Source of the DNA: Neofamilia massiliensis
Lineage (GTDB): Bacteria > Bacillota > Clostridia > Tissierellales > Peptoniphilaceae
Reading direction: 5' to 3'
Length of the DNA: 64,000 nt
NCBI RefSeq assembly: GCF_001299475.1
Contig: NZ_CYUJ01000002.1
Coordinates: forward strand, 124,001-188,000
Shown: piece after piece, positions 45,241-53,516 of the stretch
Layout of the letters: each line of letters starts with the position of its first letter
Position numbering within the stretch: the stretch's first letter is position 1
Made by a program: the position numbers and the translations under genes
The notes under the pieces: generated by a model
What the model was told of the DNA's origin: nothing
The model's database searches: none
What the model saw: the letters and a program-made list of their open reading frames with translations, nothing else

Positions 45241-46470
45241 TTATTCTAAAGATTCTTTCCTGTGACCAGCCATCTTCAAATAGAAAAAGGAATTTAAGAA
45301 AACGGCAACCACAATAGAAAAGAAAAATATTAAAAGGGCAGTTGAAAAAGTTTCAGGACTAGACCCTCTAGCATCGAAAAACTTTCCTAGGCCTTGCATA
45401 TAAAAAGCCGATCCAAAAAAGTTAAAGGCATTAAAGACGCCAACAAAAACTGACGTAAAGGCCACAGGTGCATAGTCAGTAAGAGTTGTAAAGGCATTTG
45501 AAATTGTCGTAATATTTAAAGCACCAATAATAAGAGCCAGTAACAAAACTAAAATAAATGGAGTGTCTTTAGGAAGAAAGGCTGACAATAACCAAAGAAG
45601 GGCAATTAAAAGCGATTGAATAACCAGAGCCTTGTGCCTGCCGATTTTGTCAGCAACTTTTCCAGAAATAGGCGAGTAGACAATGCCGCCAATAGACATA
45701 ACCATCATCAAAAACGAAGCACGAGTGAGATCTAAGCCAAGATAGTCAGTATAATAAAGGGGACCCCACAAAGAGAAAAATGCCTGCCTGGCCCCATAAG
45801 AAGTTAGGCCATAAAACAAGAGGGAAATAAAAAACCAAGTAAAATATGGATTCTTCTCTTCGTTTTCATTATTAACGGCAACCTTTTTGCCAGAAATTTT
45901 TTCGTCCTCTAAAAACAGTGACGCAATAAGTAAAATAAAAGTAAAGACAATAAAGCCCCAGTAAATACTAGAAATTGAAAAATTATTTAAAAGAATTTCA
46001 TAAGGCGAAGTAGAAAGAAGGGATCCAACATTACCAATGGCCAAATAAATTCCCAGATAAAAAGAAAGACTTCTAACATCAAACCACTGGCGAATAAGGT
46101 GGAGGCCAGGAACATAATAACCAGAAACAGCCAGGCCAATTAAAAACCTACCAAGTAGTAGCTCTGAAAAAGTTTTTGCCCTGCCGAAAAAGAAAGAACC
46201 GACAATTAATAAAACCAGGCAGACTTGAATAATTTTTCTGCCTCCATACTTAGAAGTTAAAAATCCCAGGGGAATTTGAGTCAGCCCATAAATATAAAAG
46301 ACGATGGCCCCTAAAAGTCCAATTTGACTATTAGAAATATTTAAAGACTCAACTAGAAAAGGAGCCATAATTGCCATGGACTGCCTGTGAAAATTCGCCA
46401 ATAAATACGAAAGGCCAATAACAATCAAAGAAAAAATCGATTTTTTATAAGAAACTTCATAAGCTCTCAA
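45241..46470 (-). CDS. Major facilitator superfamily transporter
   Basis: A 409-residue, 12-helix carrier. The N-terminal half has LANFHRQSMAIMAPFL and the MFS loop GFLTSKYGGRK between helices 2 and 3; a matching GKVADKIGRHKA lies in the second half. The layout resembles the organophosphate/hexuronate and oxalate-formate branches, but the substrate cannot be assigned. A poorly conserved GGAGGGGAATGTT region precedes the start. It is divergent from walR. Confidence 0.88.
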   Translation of the reverse strand: MRAYEVSYKKSIFSLIVIGLSYLLANFHRQSMAIMAPFLVESLNISNSQIGLLGAIVFYIYGLTQIPLGFLTSKYGGRKIIQVCLVLLIVGSFFFGRAKTFSELLLGRFLIGLAVSGYYVPGLHLIRQWFDVRSLSFYLGIYLAIGNVGSLLSTSPYEILLNNFSISSIYWGFIVFTFILLIASLFLEDEKISGKKVAVNNENEEKNPYFTWFFISLLFYGLTSYGARQAFFSLWGPLYYTDYLGLDLTRASFLMMVMSIGGIVYSPISGKVADKIGRHKALVIQSLLIALLWLLSAFLPKDTPFILVLLLALIIGALNITTISNAFTTLTDYAPVAFTSVFVGVFNAFNFFGSAFYMQGLGKFFDARGSSPETFSTALLIFFFSIVVAVFLNSFFYLKMAGHRKESLE

Positions 46471-46511
46471 AACATTCCCCTCCTGTGATCCAAGAAATCA
46501 TCTAACATTTG

Positions 46512-46520
46512 TGATATAAT
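46512..46520 (+). promoter_or_regulatory. Extended -10 promoter of the wal operon
   Basis: TGATATAAT: TG at 46512-46513 and TATAAT at 46515-46520, about 40 bases before walR; GGAGG precedes the ATG. Confidence 0.65.
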
Positions 46521-46560
46521 ATATTTTAACACAAAAGCTTGAAAAAGACGGAGGTAAATA

Positions 46561-47265
46561 ATGGATTTACAAAAAAACAACCAAATTGAAATACTAGTTG
46601 CAGACGACGAAAACGCAATAGCAGATATAATAAAATTCAACCTAGAAAAACAAGGCTTTAAGCTTAGAACAGCCAACGACGGAGAAGAAACATTAGAAAA
46701 AATTTCTCAAAAAGCACCAGACCTTCTAATCCTCGACATAATGATGCCAAAGAAAAACGGCTTCGAAGTTTTAGAAACCCTTAGACAAAAATATAAATTC
46801 CCAGTAATAATCCTAACAGCCAAAGAAGAAGAATCAGATAAGATTCACGGCCTAGAATTAGGAGCAGACGACTACATGGTAAAACCATTTTCAATAAACG
46901 AACTAATAGCCAGAGTAAAGGCAAATCTTCGCCGCCTTGACTTCCAAAACCCAGAACACAACGTAGACCAAATAACTTACAAGGACCTATCCCTTGACCT
47001 AGGAAAATACGAACTAAAAAAACGTGGTGAAGTTATCGACCTAACAGTAAGAGAATTTGAACTCTTAAAATACCTGGCCCTTAGACAAGACCAAGTAGTC
47101 TCAAGAGAAACACTTTTAACAGACGTTTGGGGCTACGAACACTTTGGCGACATAAGAACAGTAGACGTAACAGTCAGACGTCTAAGAGAAAAAGTCGAAG
47201 ACAAAGACGGCGAACCAAAGTACATTAAAACAAAAAGAGGACTCGGCTACTACTTCGGAGGTTAA
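46561..47265 (+). CDS. walR: Response regulator WalR (YycF)
   Basis: A 234-residue OmpR-type regulator controlling cell-wall metabolism, normally essential. The receiver has Asp59 in LILDIMMPKKNG and VKPFS. The winged-helix domain has LTVREFELLKYLALRQDQVVSRETLL and TVRRLREKVED...KTKRGLGYYF, closely matching WalR. It is followed by walK after two bases and by yycH, so identification is supported by synteny. The expected targets are autolysins and peptidoglycan hydrolases. Confidence 0.95.
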   Translation: MDLQKNNQIEILVADDENAIADIIKFNLEKQGFKLRTANDGEETLEKISQKAPDLLILDIMMPKKNGFEVLETLRQKYKFPVIILTAKEEESDKIHGLELGADDYMVKPFSINELIARVKANLRRLDFQNPEHNVDQITYKDLSLDLGKYELKKRGEVIDLTVREFELLKYLALRQDQVVSRETLLTDVWGYEHFGDIRTVDVTVRRLREKVEDKDGEPKYIKTKRGLGYYFGG

Positions 47266-47267
47266 AC

Positions 47268-49073
47268 TTGTTAAAAAGTATAAGAGTAAGATTAATAGCC
47301 ATCTACTTCACCCTAGTTTTAGTAGCTATGATGATAGTTGGTATATTCATCGTAAACAAACTAGAAAACACCCAGGTCCTATCAATGGAAAAAGACATGC
47401 TGACAACGGCATCGACAATGGTATCATCATCAGAGAAATTTTCCTCCCTAGATTGGATAGCAAAAAAAGGCCAAATCCAAAAACTCCTAGAAGACTGGAA
47501 AATAAACTCGACCTATCAGCTCTACGCAATATTTGATCCCAAAGACCCAAAGATAGTCGCCTCAGTAAACGTAAACTCAAAAATAGAAGACTTAGCCCCA
47601 GCCCTATCCTATAAGGGTCTAGAACCAGATTTAATATTCTCAGCCTTCCAAGGGCAGACAGAAAAACTAACCAGGTCCAACCAAGAAAACAGACTAGGAG
47701 ACCTGCATCTTGCCTACCCAATTTATAACTACGAAGGCCAAGTAAACGCAATCTTCTATATGATAGGAAATCTAGAATCCATAAACAACTTGCTCTTTGA
47801 TTCGAAAAAAATAATCCTATCAGCAGGCCTAGTTGCCCTTGTGGCATCAATAATCCTAGGCCTTATTTTGTCGTCTACAATTACAAACCCAATAAGAGAC
47901 CTGACAAAAAAAGTAGCAGTAGTAGCAAAAGGCGACTACTCCCAAAAAGTAGCAGTAAAATCTGACGACGAAATCGGAAAACTAGCCCAGATTTTTAACT
48001 TCTTCACCGACCAGCTCCAAGACACAATGTCAACAATGGAAGTAGAAAGAGCAAAATTAAACACCATATTCGAATATATGGCAGAAGGAGTATTGGCAAT
48101 AGATACAAACAACAAACTCATTCACGTAAACCAAGTCGCCAAAGAAATATTAAAAATAGAAGACCTAGACATAAAATACCACAAACTAAACTTACAAAAA
48201 CTAAACATCTACAACATCGACTACAAAAACAGACAAACCCTAGAAGGAGTCGTCTCCACAACCATAGACGGCAGACACTATAACCTAATTTACGGTCCCT
48301 ACCTAGACGACCTAGGCCTAGTCTCAGGAATAATAATCGTCTTCCAAGACGTCTCAAAAGAACACAGACTAGACCAAATGCGAAAAGACTTTGTAGCAAA
48401 TGTTTCCCACGAACTAAAAACTCCACTAACCACAATAAAAACCTATACAGAAACCCTAATGGAATCCGACATGGATAAAGACGTAGAGAAAAACTTCTTA
48501 GGAATAATAGACAAAGAAACAAACAGAATGACCAGACTAGTCCAAGACCTATTAGAACTATCAAACATAGACTCAGACGCTTGGAAAATAGACCTAGAAA
48601 AAATAAACCTAAACACCCTAATCGACTCCTGCGTAAAATCCTTAGAAACCCTAAGAGCAGAAAAATCAATAATCCTAGAAAAGAAAATCCACACCGACAA
48701 CCTTATAATCACAAACCACAGAGACTCCCTAGAGAAGATCTTTATGAATATACTCTCAAACGCCTATAAGTACACCGAGTACCAAGGCGCAGTCCAAATA
48801 GAACTAATGGACTACAAAGACTCCTTTAAACTAACAGTAAAAGACAACGGCATCGGCATTCCATACGCCGACCAAAAACACATCTTCGAAAGATTTTATA
48901 GAGTAGAAAAAGGAAGATCTAGAAAAGCAGGCGGAACAGGCCTAGGCCTATCAATAGCAAAAGAATTAGTCGAAAAACTAGGCGGCACAATAATATTAAA
49001 ATCAAAACCAAACATAGGAACAGAAATCAGTCTGATCTTTAAAAAAGAATTGGAGGGCCTAAATGAAAGATAA
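47268..49073 (+). CDS. walK: Sensor histidine kinase WalK (YycG)
   Basis: A 601-residue kinase with the WalK plan: membrane helix about 8-30, an extracellular PAS-like region, a second helix about 180-205, HAMP, a cytoplasmic PAS domain (about 265-370), the HisKA motif VSHELKTPLTTIKT and HATPase motifs (NILSNAYKY, VKDNGIGIP, GGTGLGLSIAKEL). The start is TTG at 47268 with CGGAGG upstream. It overlaps yycH by 11 bases. Activity is expected to be modulated by YycH and YycI. Confidence 0.95.
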   Translation: MLKSIRVRLIAIYFTLVLVAMMIVGIFIVNKLENTQVLSMEKDMLTTASTMVSSSEKFSSLDWIAKKGQIQKLLEDWKINSTYQLYAIFDPKDPKIVASVNVNSKIEDLAPALSYKGLEPDLIFSAFQGQTEKLTRSNQENRLGDLHLAYPIYNYEGQVNAIFYMIGNLESINNLLFDSKKIILSAGLVALVASIILGLILSSTITNPIRDLTKKVAVVAKGDYSQKVAVKSDDEIGKLAQIFNFFTDQLQDTMSTMEVERAKLNTIFEYMAEGVLAIDTNNKLIHVNQVAKEILKIEDLDIKYHKLNLQKLNIYNIDYKNRQTLEGVVSTTIDGRHYNLIYGPYLDDLGLVSGIIIVFQDVSKEHRLDQMRKDFVANVSHELKTPLTTIKTYTETLMESDMDKDVEKNFLGIIDKETNRMTRLVQDLLELSNIDSDAWKIDLEKINLNTLIDSCVKSLETLRAEKSIILEKKIHTDNLIITNHRDSLEKIFMNILSNAYKYTEYQGAVQIELMDYKDSFKLTVKDNGIGIPYADQKHIFERFYRVEKGRSRKAGGTGLGLSIAKELVEKLGGTIILKSKPNIGTEISLIFKKELEGLNER

Positions 49074-50436
49074 ACTACAAACCCTAACCATCTTCATCCT
49101 CCTACTAAGCTCAGTCTATTTACTATTTTTAAACTTTGGCATGAAACCCAAAGACTTATTACAAAGCACAAAACTAGAAGCAGAAGAAGACCAAGTACGC
49201 CCAGCCCAAGACCTAATGGAAGACGCAATAAAACCAGAAAGCCTGGCCATAAACTTTGGATCAGGCCACCACACTCTAATAGACAACCCCCTAAAAGACG
49301 GCTACTGGGACGACATAAAAGAAATAATAAAACAAATCTTCCAAGAAAAAGGCAAAAGCACCATGGCCCTAGACTCAATATCAGAAGATTTATACAGCCA
49401 ACTCTTAGACCAAAGATCCATCTACATGGAATTTAACGAAGGCCTAACAACCCTAACGATCCTAAACGCCCTCAAAGCAGAAAACAATAGTCAGCTAGTA
49501 GAAAAATTCCCAAAAATACAGAGCCTCTATATATCCCTAGAAAAACCCTTTGTAGTAATAAAAAACGAAGACAACATAAAACTACTAACCTTTGACGACC
49601 TAAAAACAGAAAACCTAAACATAAAAGTAGCAAATCTTTTCTTAGACGGCTACAATCCCTACGACTTAAGTGGAGAAATCTTAGAAAACAAAAACACAAA
49701 CTATATAGGAAGAATATCCGAACATAAGATAGAAAAAATAACCTATCAAAATTTATTACAAACCCTAGACGACCAACAAATAGAAAACATAATAAAAAAA
49801 TTCTTCAAAAAAGACCTAAACCTAATAAGAGAAATAAAAGAAGAAGGCATCCAAACCATCTACGTCGACGGAGACAAAATCCTAAAAATCACAAACCAAG
49901 GAAGAATCTCCTACTACGACCCCCAAATACCAAAAATAAAAGAACGAAACCTATACATCTCCCTAGAAACAGCCCTCTCTTTTATATCAGACACCCTAGG
50001 CATCGACGACAGCCTGTACTTAAAAGAAATAAAAGAAGTCGAACAAAAAGGCCGCCCAGGCTTTAAAATAATCTTCGGCAAATCCGCAGGAAACTACAAA
50101 GTAGAAATCGCAGACGAAAACATAAAAGACTACCTAGAAGTAGACGTCTACAACAACCACATAAACAGAATATCCAAATACTTTAGAGGCCATGCAGAAG
50201 AAAGAAAAACCTATATAAAAGTAGGAGAAGACCAAAACCTAGAAGCAGTCATAAGAAGAAATATAAAACAAATAAACCAAAACCTAAAACGCGGCCCCCT
50301 AAACCAAGACCAAATCCTAAAACAAATACAAGAAGCCAACATAATCTACAAAGACAAAGGCGACCAAACCCCCCTAGACCTCTACTGGCAAATCAAAATC
50401 CAAGACCAGATAATAGAACTAAAAATAGAAAATTAA
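49063..50436 (+). CDS. yycH: WalRK regulator YycH-like protein
   Basis: A 457-residue protein with one N-terminal membrane helix (about 7-24) and a large extracellular part with the YycH-type mixed alpha/beta composition. Sequence similarity to the Bacillus protein is weak to the eye, so the name rests on position, topology and length. YycH and YycI control WalK from outside the membrane. The ATG follows GGAGGGCC inside the walK end. Repeats and a HicAB cassette now separate it from yycI. Confidence 0.82.
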   Translation: MKDKLQTLTIFILLLSSVYLLFLNFGMKPKDLLQSTKLEAEEDQVRPAQDLMEDAIKPESLAINFGSGHHTLIDNPLKDGYWDDIKEIIKQIFQEKGKSTMALDSISEDLYSQLLDQRSIYMEFNEGLTTLTILNALKAENNSQLVEKFPKIQSLYISLEKPFVVIKNEDNIKLLTFDDLKTENLNIKVANLFLDGYNPYDLSGEILENKNTNYIGRISEHKIEKITYQNLLQTLDDQQIENIIKKFFKKDLNLIREIKEEGIQTIYVDGDKILKITNQGRISYYDPQIPKIKERNLYISLETALSFISDTLGIDDSLYLKEIKEVEQKGRPGFKIIFGKSAGNYKVEIADENIKDYLEVDVYNNHINRISKYFRGHAEERKTYIKVGEDQNLEAVIRRNIKQINQNLKRGPLNQDQILKQIQEANIIYKDKGDQTPLDLYWQIKIQDQIIELKIEN

Positions 50437-50880
50437 TTTTTGTTAGGAGAGTAAAGAAAGCGAAGAAAGGGGACAGTCCCTTCGGGTGCGAAAGTTAGGG
50501 GACATTCCTTTAGGTGTGTCCCCGTTTAATCAAAACAAACTCAGCATACGGCGAAGCTAGCGCTAGCTCCAATTATTTTAAAAGAAAGAAAGATTAACGA
50601 GCAGAAAAAACCTTGCCAACAGCGAAGCAGCCTTCCGCAGGAACAGTTTAGGGTGAAAGGGGAGGAGGGTCTCGGGAGGAGGCGATGAGGGAGAATCTGA
50701 CTCCCTTAGCCTCCTCCTGAGTTACTGAGAATTATTTTGTTAAAGAGAAAGATTATGCGTCATAGTAAAGTGAGACAACAGCGAAGCCTAAACCCAAACT
50801 CGTTCGTTAACAAAAACAACTAAGAAAAGAAACTGTCTCACTCAAACGGCGAAGCTAATCACAAATAACTAAAATAAAAA
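50437..50880. repeat. Repeat-filled gap between yycH and hicA
   Basis: No gene seen. It contains a decayed and a good GGGGAC/GTCCCC palindrome (about 50469-50492 and 50498-50523), a GGCGAAGCTAGCGCTAGCTCC motif at about 50551, a large G-rich element (50631-50725, separate entry) and further short CGAAGC motifs to 50865. Confidence 0.75.
50631..50725 (-). repeat. Structured repeat, type Y (copy 1)
   Basis: Contains CTCGGGAGGAGGC and GCCTCCTCCTGAG arms about 20 nt apart, with an inner GAGGGAG/CTCCCTT pair. It matches 62837-62930 on the same strand and the right half of 58851-59050 in reverse. Read on the minus strand it aligns in plan with the type X repeats. Confidence 0.8.
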
Positions 50881-50894
50881 TTAAAAATCAAAAC

Positions 50895-50923
50895 TTGACA
50901 ACACGTATAAAGATACGTACAAT
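50895..50923 (+). promoter_or_regulatory. hicAB promoter with internal operator palindrome
   Basis: TTGACA (50895-50900), 17 bp, TACAAT (50918-50923). The spacer contains the inverted repeat ACGTAT-AAAG-ATACGT (50903-50918), well placed for autorepression by HicB/HicAB. Confidence 0.85.
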
Positions 50924-50947
50924 AAAAATGTAAGGAGAAAACTTCTT

Positions 50948-51151
50948 ATGAAAAATTACAACTCAAGAGAAATAATTAGAATACTAAAAAATCATGGTTG
51001 TATAGAAAAGGGAGATGCAAAAGGCAGTCATGTATTAATGATAAATCCATCTAATCCCAGCCTAGGAAAAGTTACAATTCCACACCCTAGGAAGAGCTTT
51101 CCAATAAAAACATTAAAAAGCATTTCAAAACAAACAGGGATAGAACTTTAG
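50948..51151 (+). CDS. hicA: HicA-type mRNA interferase toxin
   Basis: A 67-residue HicA (YcfA) toxin of the double-stranded RNA-binding-like fold. The catalytic His lies in KGSHVLMI, followed by the VTIPHPRKSFPIKTLKSI strand-helix typical of the family. It is expected to cleave mRNA when its antitoxin is lost. GTAAGGAG precedes the ATG. It is followed after 28 bases by hicB in the usual toxin-first order. Confidence 0.93.
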   Translation: MKNYNSREIIRILKNHGCIEKGDAKGSHVLMINPSNPSLGKVTIPHPRKSFPIKTLKSISKQTGIEL

Positions 51152-51179
51152 TCCCAAGTTAAAACTAAGAGGTGAAAAA

Positions 51180-51578
51180 ATGAAAGACAGATATATATAT
51201 CCAGCAATCTTTGATTATGCAGAAGATGGAATCAGCATAGAATTTCCAGACTTGCCAGGATGCTTATCCTGTGCAGACACAGACGAAGAAGCCCTTTACA
51301 TGGCTAAAGACGTACTAGGCTTATGGATGGATAATCTAGAAAGAGACAAAGAACTAATCCCGCAAGCAAGTAGATTAGAAGACATACAACTAGAGTCTAA
51401 CCAAAGATCGGTATTAATAGAAGTCTGGATGCCAACAATTAGAAAAGCAATAGACAACAAATCAATTAAGAAAACTCTAACAATACCACAATGGCTAGAC
51501 ATAAGAGCTAGAGAAGAAGACATTAACTTTTCATTCATCTTACAAGAAGCCTTAAAAAAAGAATTAAACATAAAATAA
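51180..51578 (+). CDS. hicB: HicB-type antitoxin
   Basis: A 132-residue HicB. The N-terminal partial RNase H fold has YPAIFDYAEDGISIEFPDLPGCLSCADTDEEAL, the family signature that binds HicA. The C-terminal part (LTIPQWLDIRAREEDINFSFILQEAL) is a ribbon-helix-helix-like DNA-binding segment. It probably represses at the ACGTAT/ATACGT palindrome upstream of hicA. AAGAGGTG precedes the ATG. Confidence 0.93.
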   Translation: MKDRYIYPAIFDYAEDGISIEFPDLPGCLSCADTDEEALYMAKDVLGLWMDNLERDKELIPQASRLEDIQLESNQRSVLIEVWMPTIRKAIDNKSIKKTLTIPQWLDIRAREEDINFSFILQEALKKELNIK

Positions 51579-51586
51579 TAATTAAA

Positions 51587-51612
51587 GGGGACATTGATTA
51601 AATCAAGTCCCC
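51587..51612. terminator. GGGGAC palindrome after hicB
   Basis: A near-perfect 26-bp inverted repeat (GGGGAC-A-TTGATT / AATCAA-GTCCCC). It belongs to the dispersed repeat family and lies between hicB and yycI; possibly a terminator or attenuator, though no T run follows. Confidence 0.5.
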
Positions 51613-51637
51613 TTATCACTACATAAAGGAGAAAAAA

Positions 51638-52471
51638 ATGGACTGGAAAAAAACAAAAAACCAAATAATACTAATCCTACTAATCCTAAACCTAAGCCTC
51701 CTAGGCCTCTACCTAAAAAAAGAAAAAGACCTAAGGCCCTACAAAAACCCAGAAGGCACAATAAAAAACCTAGAAGAAAACCTAAAAGAAAAAGGAATAA
51801 AACTAAAAACCGAGATCCCAACCAACCCAGTAAAAGAAAAACCCCTAATCGTAAAATACCAAGAAGAAAACATAAAAACCATAAATGAAAAATACTTCGG
51901 CGGCACAGGAGACATTGACATAAGAGAAAACATAACAACAATCTCAAAAGACCAAGAAGAAATCACGATCATAAACAACAGAAGATTCCTCTACGAAAAC
52001 TATAAAAAAGAAAACAAAAAGTACGAAAACACCAAAGAAAAAGCCCTGGCCTTCCTAGAAGAAAAAAAGATCGACACAAGCGACATGCTACTATCAAAAA
52101 TAACAGAAGAAAAAACCGTCACCACCTACGAATTCTTAAAAACCTACAAAGACAAAATCCTAGAAACATCCTACCTAAGACTAACCCTAGAAGGCGGTAC
52201 AGTCACAAAAATGGATAGCCTCTGGATCGAAGTCATCCAAGAAGAAAAAGACAAAATCCAAATCGAGCCAGCCTACAAAGCCCTCTTCGCCCTCACAAAC
52301 ACAGACGAAAACAAAGGAAAGACGATTGAGGAAATAAAAGTCTGCTACTACTTCAACCCAGAAGAACAAGGCCTCCTAGAAGACAACACCAAAGCAGAAC
52401 AAGGAAGAGCCATACCCGCCTGGAGAATAAAATTCACAGACGGCACAATAAAAATCCTAGACAACTTTTAA
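51638..52471 (+). CDS. yycI: WalRK regulator YycI-like protein
   Basis: A 277-residue protein that starts MDWKKTKNQIILILLILNLS, the characteristic YycI opening with one membrane helix directly after a short basic tail. The remainder is an extracellular domain. With YycH it forms a membrane complex that tunes WalK. Here it has its own ribosome site (AAAGGAG) but is cut off from yycH by about 1.2 kb of HicAB and repeats. The next gene in many genomes, yycJ/walJ, is absent. Confidence 0.85.
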   Translation: MDWKKTKNQIILILLILNLSLLGLYLKKEKDLRPYKNPEGTIKNLEENLKEKGIKLKTEIPTNPVKEKPLIVKYQEENIKTINEKYFGGTGDIDIRENITTISKDQEEITIINNRRFLYENYKKENKKYENTKEKALAFLEEKKIDTSDMLLSKITEEKTVTTYEFLKTYKDKILETSYLRLTLEGGTVTKMDSLWIEVIQEEKDKIQIEPAYKALFALTNTDENKGKTIEEIKVCYYFNPEEQGLLEDNTKAEQGRAIPAWRIKFTDGTIKILDNF

Positions 52472-52513
52472 AAAAAATAAGGGGACAGTCCTTCACCTGT
52501 GTCCCCATTGAAA

Positions 52514-52542
52514 TTGACAAAACCATTAACTTATGATATATT
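52514..52542 (+). promoter_or_regulatory. Promoter of the orphan tandem repeat
   Basis: TTGACA (52514-52519), 17 bp, TATATT (52537-52542) with TG at 52534-52535 (extended -10). Its plan is the same as that of the type III antitoxin promoter 300 bp downstream. Confidence 0.65.
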
Positions 52543-52557
52543 TAAATTGAAGAAAAA

Positions 52558-52627
52558 GTGGTGTACGCAGCCATTAAATGCGAATGAAAAAAGCGGTGTA
52601 CGCAGCCACCAAATGCGAATGAAAAAT
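52558..52627 (+). ncRNA. Orphan pair of 35-nt tandem repeats, candidate type III-like RNA antitoxin
   Basis: Two units of 35 nt (52558-52592 and 52593-52627) differ mainly at TT/CC in the loop region. Each has CGCA pairing with TGCG around a GCCAYYAAA loop and an A-rich tail, the general make-up of ToxI/AntiQ units. It begins about 15 bases after a predicted promoter. No toxin gene follows directly, so it is an orphan array or the relic of a lost locus. Interpretation is tentative. Confidence 0.5.
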
Positions 52628-52813
52628 AAGTTAATTTAATTTAAGTTTTATTTATTCATAGCCTTTATAAGACTAATTACTAGGTTCAATAAGGTTAGTA
52701 GAATCATGATTGATTCGATAGCGGGGACAGTCCTTTAGGTCTGTCCCCGTTGTCAATGAGTCTGATTGTATATAATCTAGCCGCAAAACTTTCTTTTCCA
52801 AAAACCAAGCAAC

Positions 52814-52841
52814 TTGACAATAGTTTCAAATATGATAAAAT
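52814..52841 (+). promoter_or_regulatory. Promoter of the type III antitoxin RNA
   Basis: TTGACA (52814-52819), 16 bp, TAAAAT (52836-52841) with an upstream TG (extended -10). Transcription would begin at the first repeat. Confidence 0.75.
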
Positions 52842-52852
52842 AAAAATACAAA

Positions 52853-52960
52853 GATGACAGGTGTGACGGTTCCGACACCTCAAGAAAAAATAAAAATTGA
52901 CCGAGCGATGACAGGTGTGACGGTTCTGACACCTCAAGAAAAAATAAAAATTGACCGAGA
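52853..52960 (+). ncRNA. Type III antitoxin RNA: two 54-nt tandem repeats
   Basis: Exact period of 54 nt; the units (52853-52906, 52907-52960) differ at two positions. Each unit has AGGTGT pairing with ACACCT followed by an A-rich tail (AAGAAAAAATAAAAATTG), suited to endoribonuclease cutting and pseudoknot formation as in ToxI. It lies between a promoter and a terminator, directly upstream of a ToxN/AbiQ-like gene. This is the defining layout of type III systems. Confidence 0.88.
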
Positions 52961-52965
52961 GAAGA

Positions 52966-52995
52966 AAAATGAGGGAGGCAACTCCCTCATTTTAA
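52966..52995 (+). terminator. Terminator between antitoxin repeats and toxin
   Basis: AATGAGGGAG pairs perfectly with CTCCCTCATT around GCAA, followed by a short T tract. In type III loci this partial terminator sets the RNA-to-toxin ratio. Confidence 0.9.
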
Positions 52996-53013
52996 ATTAT
53001 AAAGAGGCTTATA

Positions 53014-53469
53014 ATGGATTATATACAAGAAATATATAAACTCAGTACAAAGTTTTATAAAGACTATAGCTCATATAAAGAAATATTGACCAACGATAAA
53101 AGAAGTTACAATTGTTTAATATTAAAAAGCAAAGAAGATTATTTCATATGCGTTCCATTTAGAAGTGAAATTACACATAAAAATGCTTACCTATTTAAAA
53201 ATACAAAACGCTCACAAACTCATAAGTCAGGCTTAGACTACACAAAGATTATATTAATTAAAGACATAGACTATATTGGAACAAATGGACTAGTTGATAA
53301 TGATGAATATGTTGAAATGATGCAAAACATTAAACAAATATGTCAAGAAGTAAATGAGTATATCGATGGGTATATAAATCATATAGAAAACAATAATGAT
53401 ACAAAACAAAATACAAAAAAATATAAATATACAACACTAAAATATTTTCATGAGATACTAAAAATCTAA
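53014..53469 (+). CDS. Type III toxin-antitoxin ToxN/AbiQ-family endoribonuclease
   Basis: A 151-residue toxin of the ToxN/AbiQ/CptN group. The visible family features are a short N-terminal strand-helix, then YFICVPFRSEITHKNAYLFK, and SGLDYTKIILIKDIDYIG, in the order expected for the central barrel, with a helical C-terminus. ToxN enzymes cut A-rich mRNA and are held by their own processed repeat RNA; several abort phage infection. AAAGAGG precedes the ATG. The antitoxin repeats and terminator lie directly upstream. Confidence 0.88.
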   Translation: MDYIQEIYKLSTKFYKDYSSYKEILTNDKRSYNCLILKSKEDYFICVPFRSEITHKNAYLFKNTKRSQTHKSGLDYTKIILIKDIDYIGTNGLVDNDEYVEMMQNIKQICQEVNEYIDGYINHIENNNDTKQNTKKYKYTTLKYFHEILKI

Positions 53470-53477
53470 CAAAAGAC

Positions 53478-53516
53478 AACACACAAGCACTATTATAGCT
53501 ATGTGTGTTTTTTATT
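53478..53516 (+). terminator. Terminator of the type III toxin gene
   Basis: AACACACA pairs with TGTGTGTT, then TTTTTAT. Confidence 0.85.

Larger units (their letters stand above)
52472..52813. repeat. Repeat-bearing gap after yycI
   Basis: No gene. It holds GGGGACA palindromes at 52481-52506 and 52723-52748, the orphan 35-nt tandem repeat with its promoter (52514-52627, separate entries) and AT-rich sequence in between. Confidence 0.75.

Noticed and set aside
47347-49699. Several Leu-rich minus-strand frames opposite walK and yycH
   Set aside because: Codon-mirror artefacts of AAC/AAA/GAC-rich coding sequence; no start signals and no recognisable domains.
52558-52960. CRISPR array
   Set aside because: The tandem units are contiguous without spacers, only two per group, and no cas genes are present.
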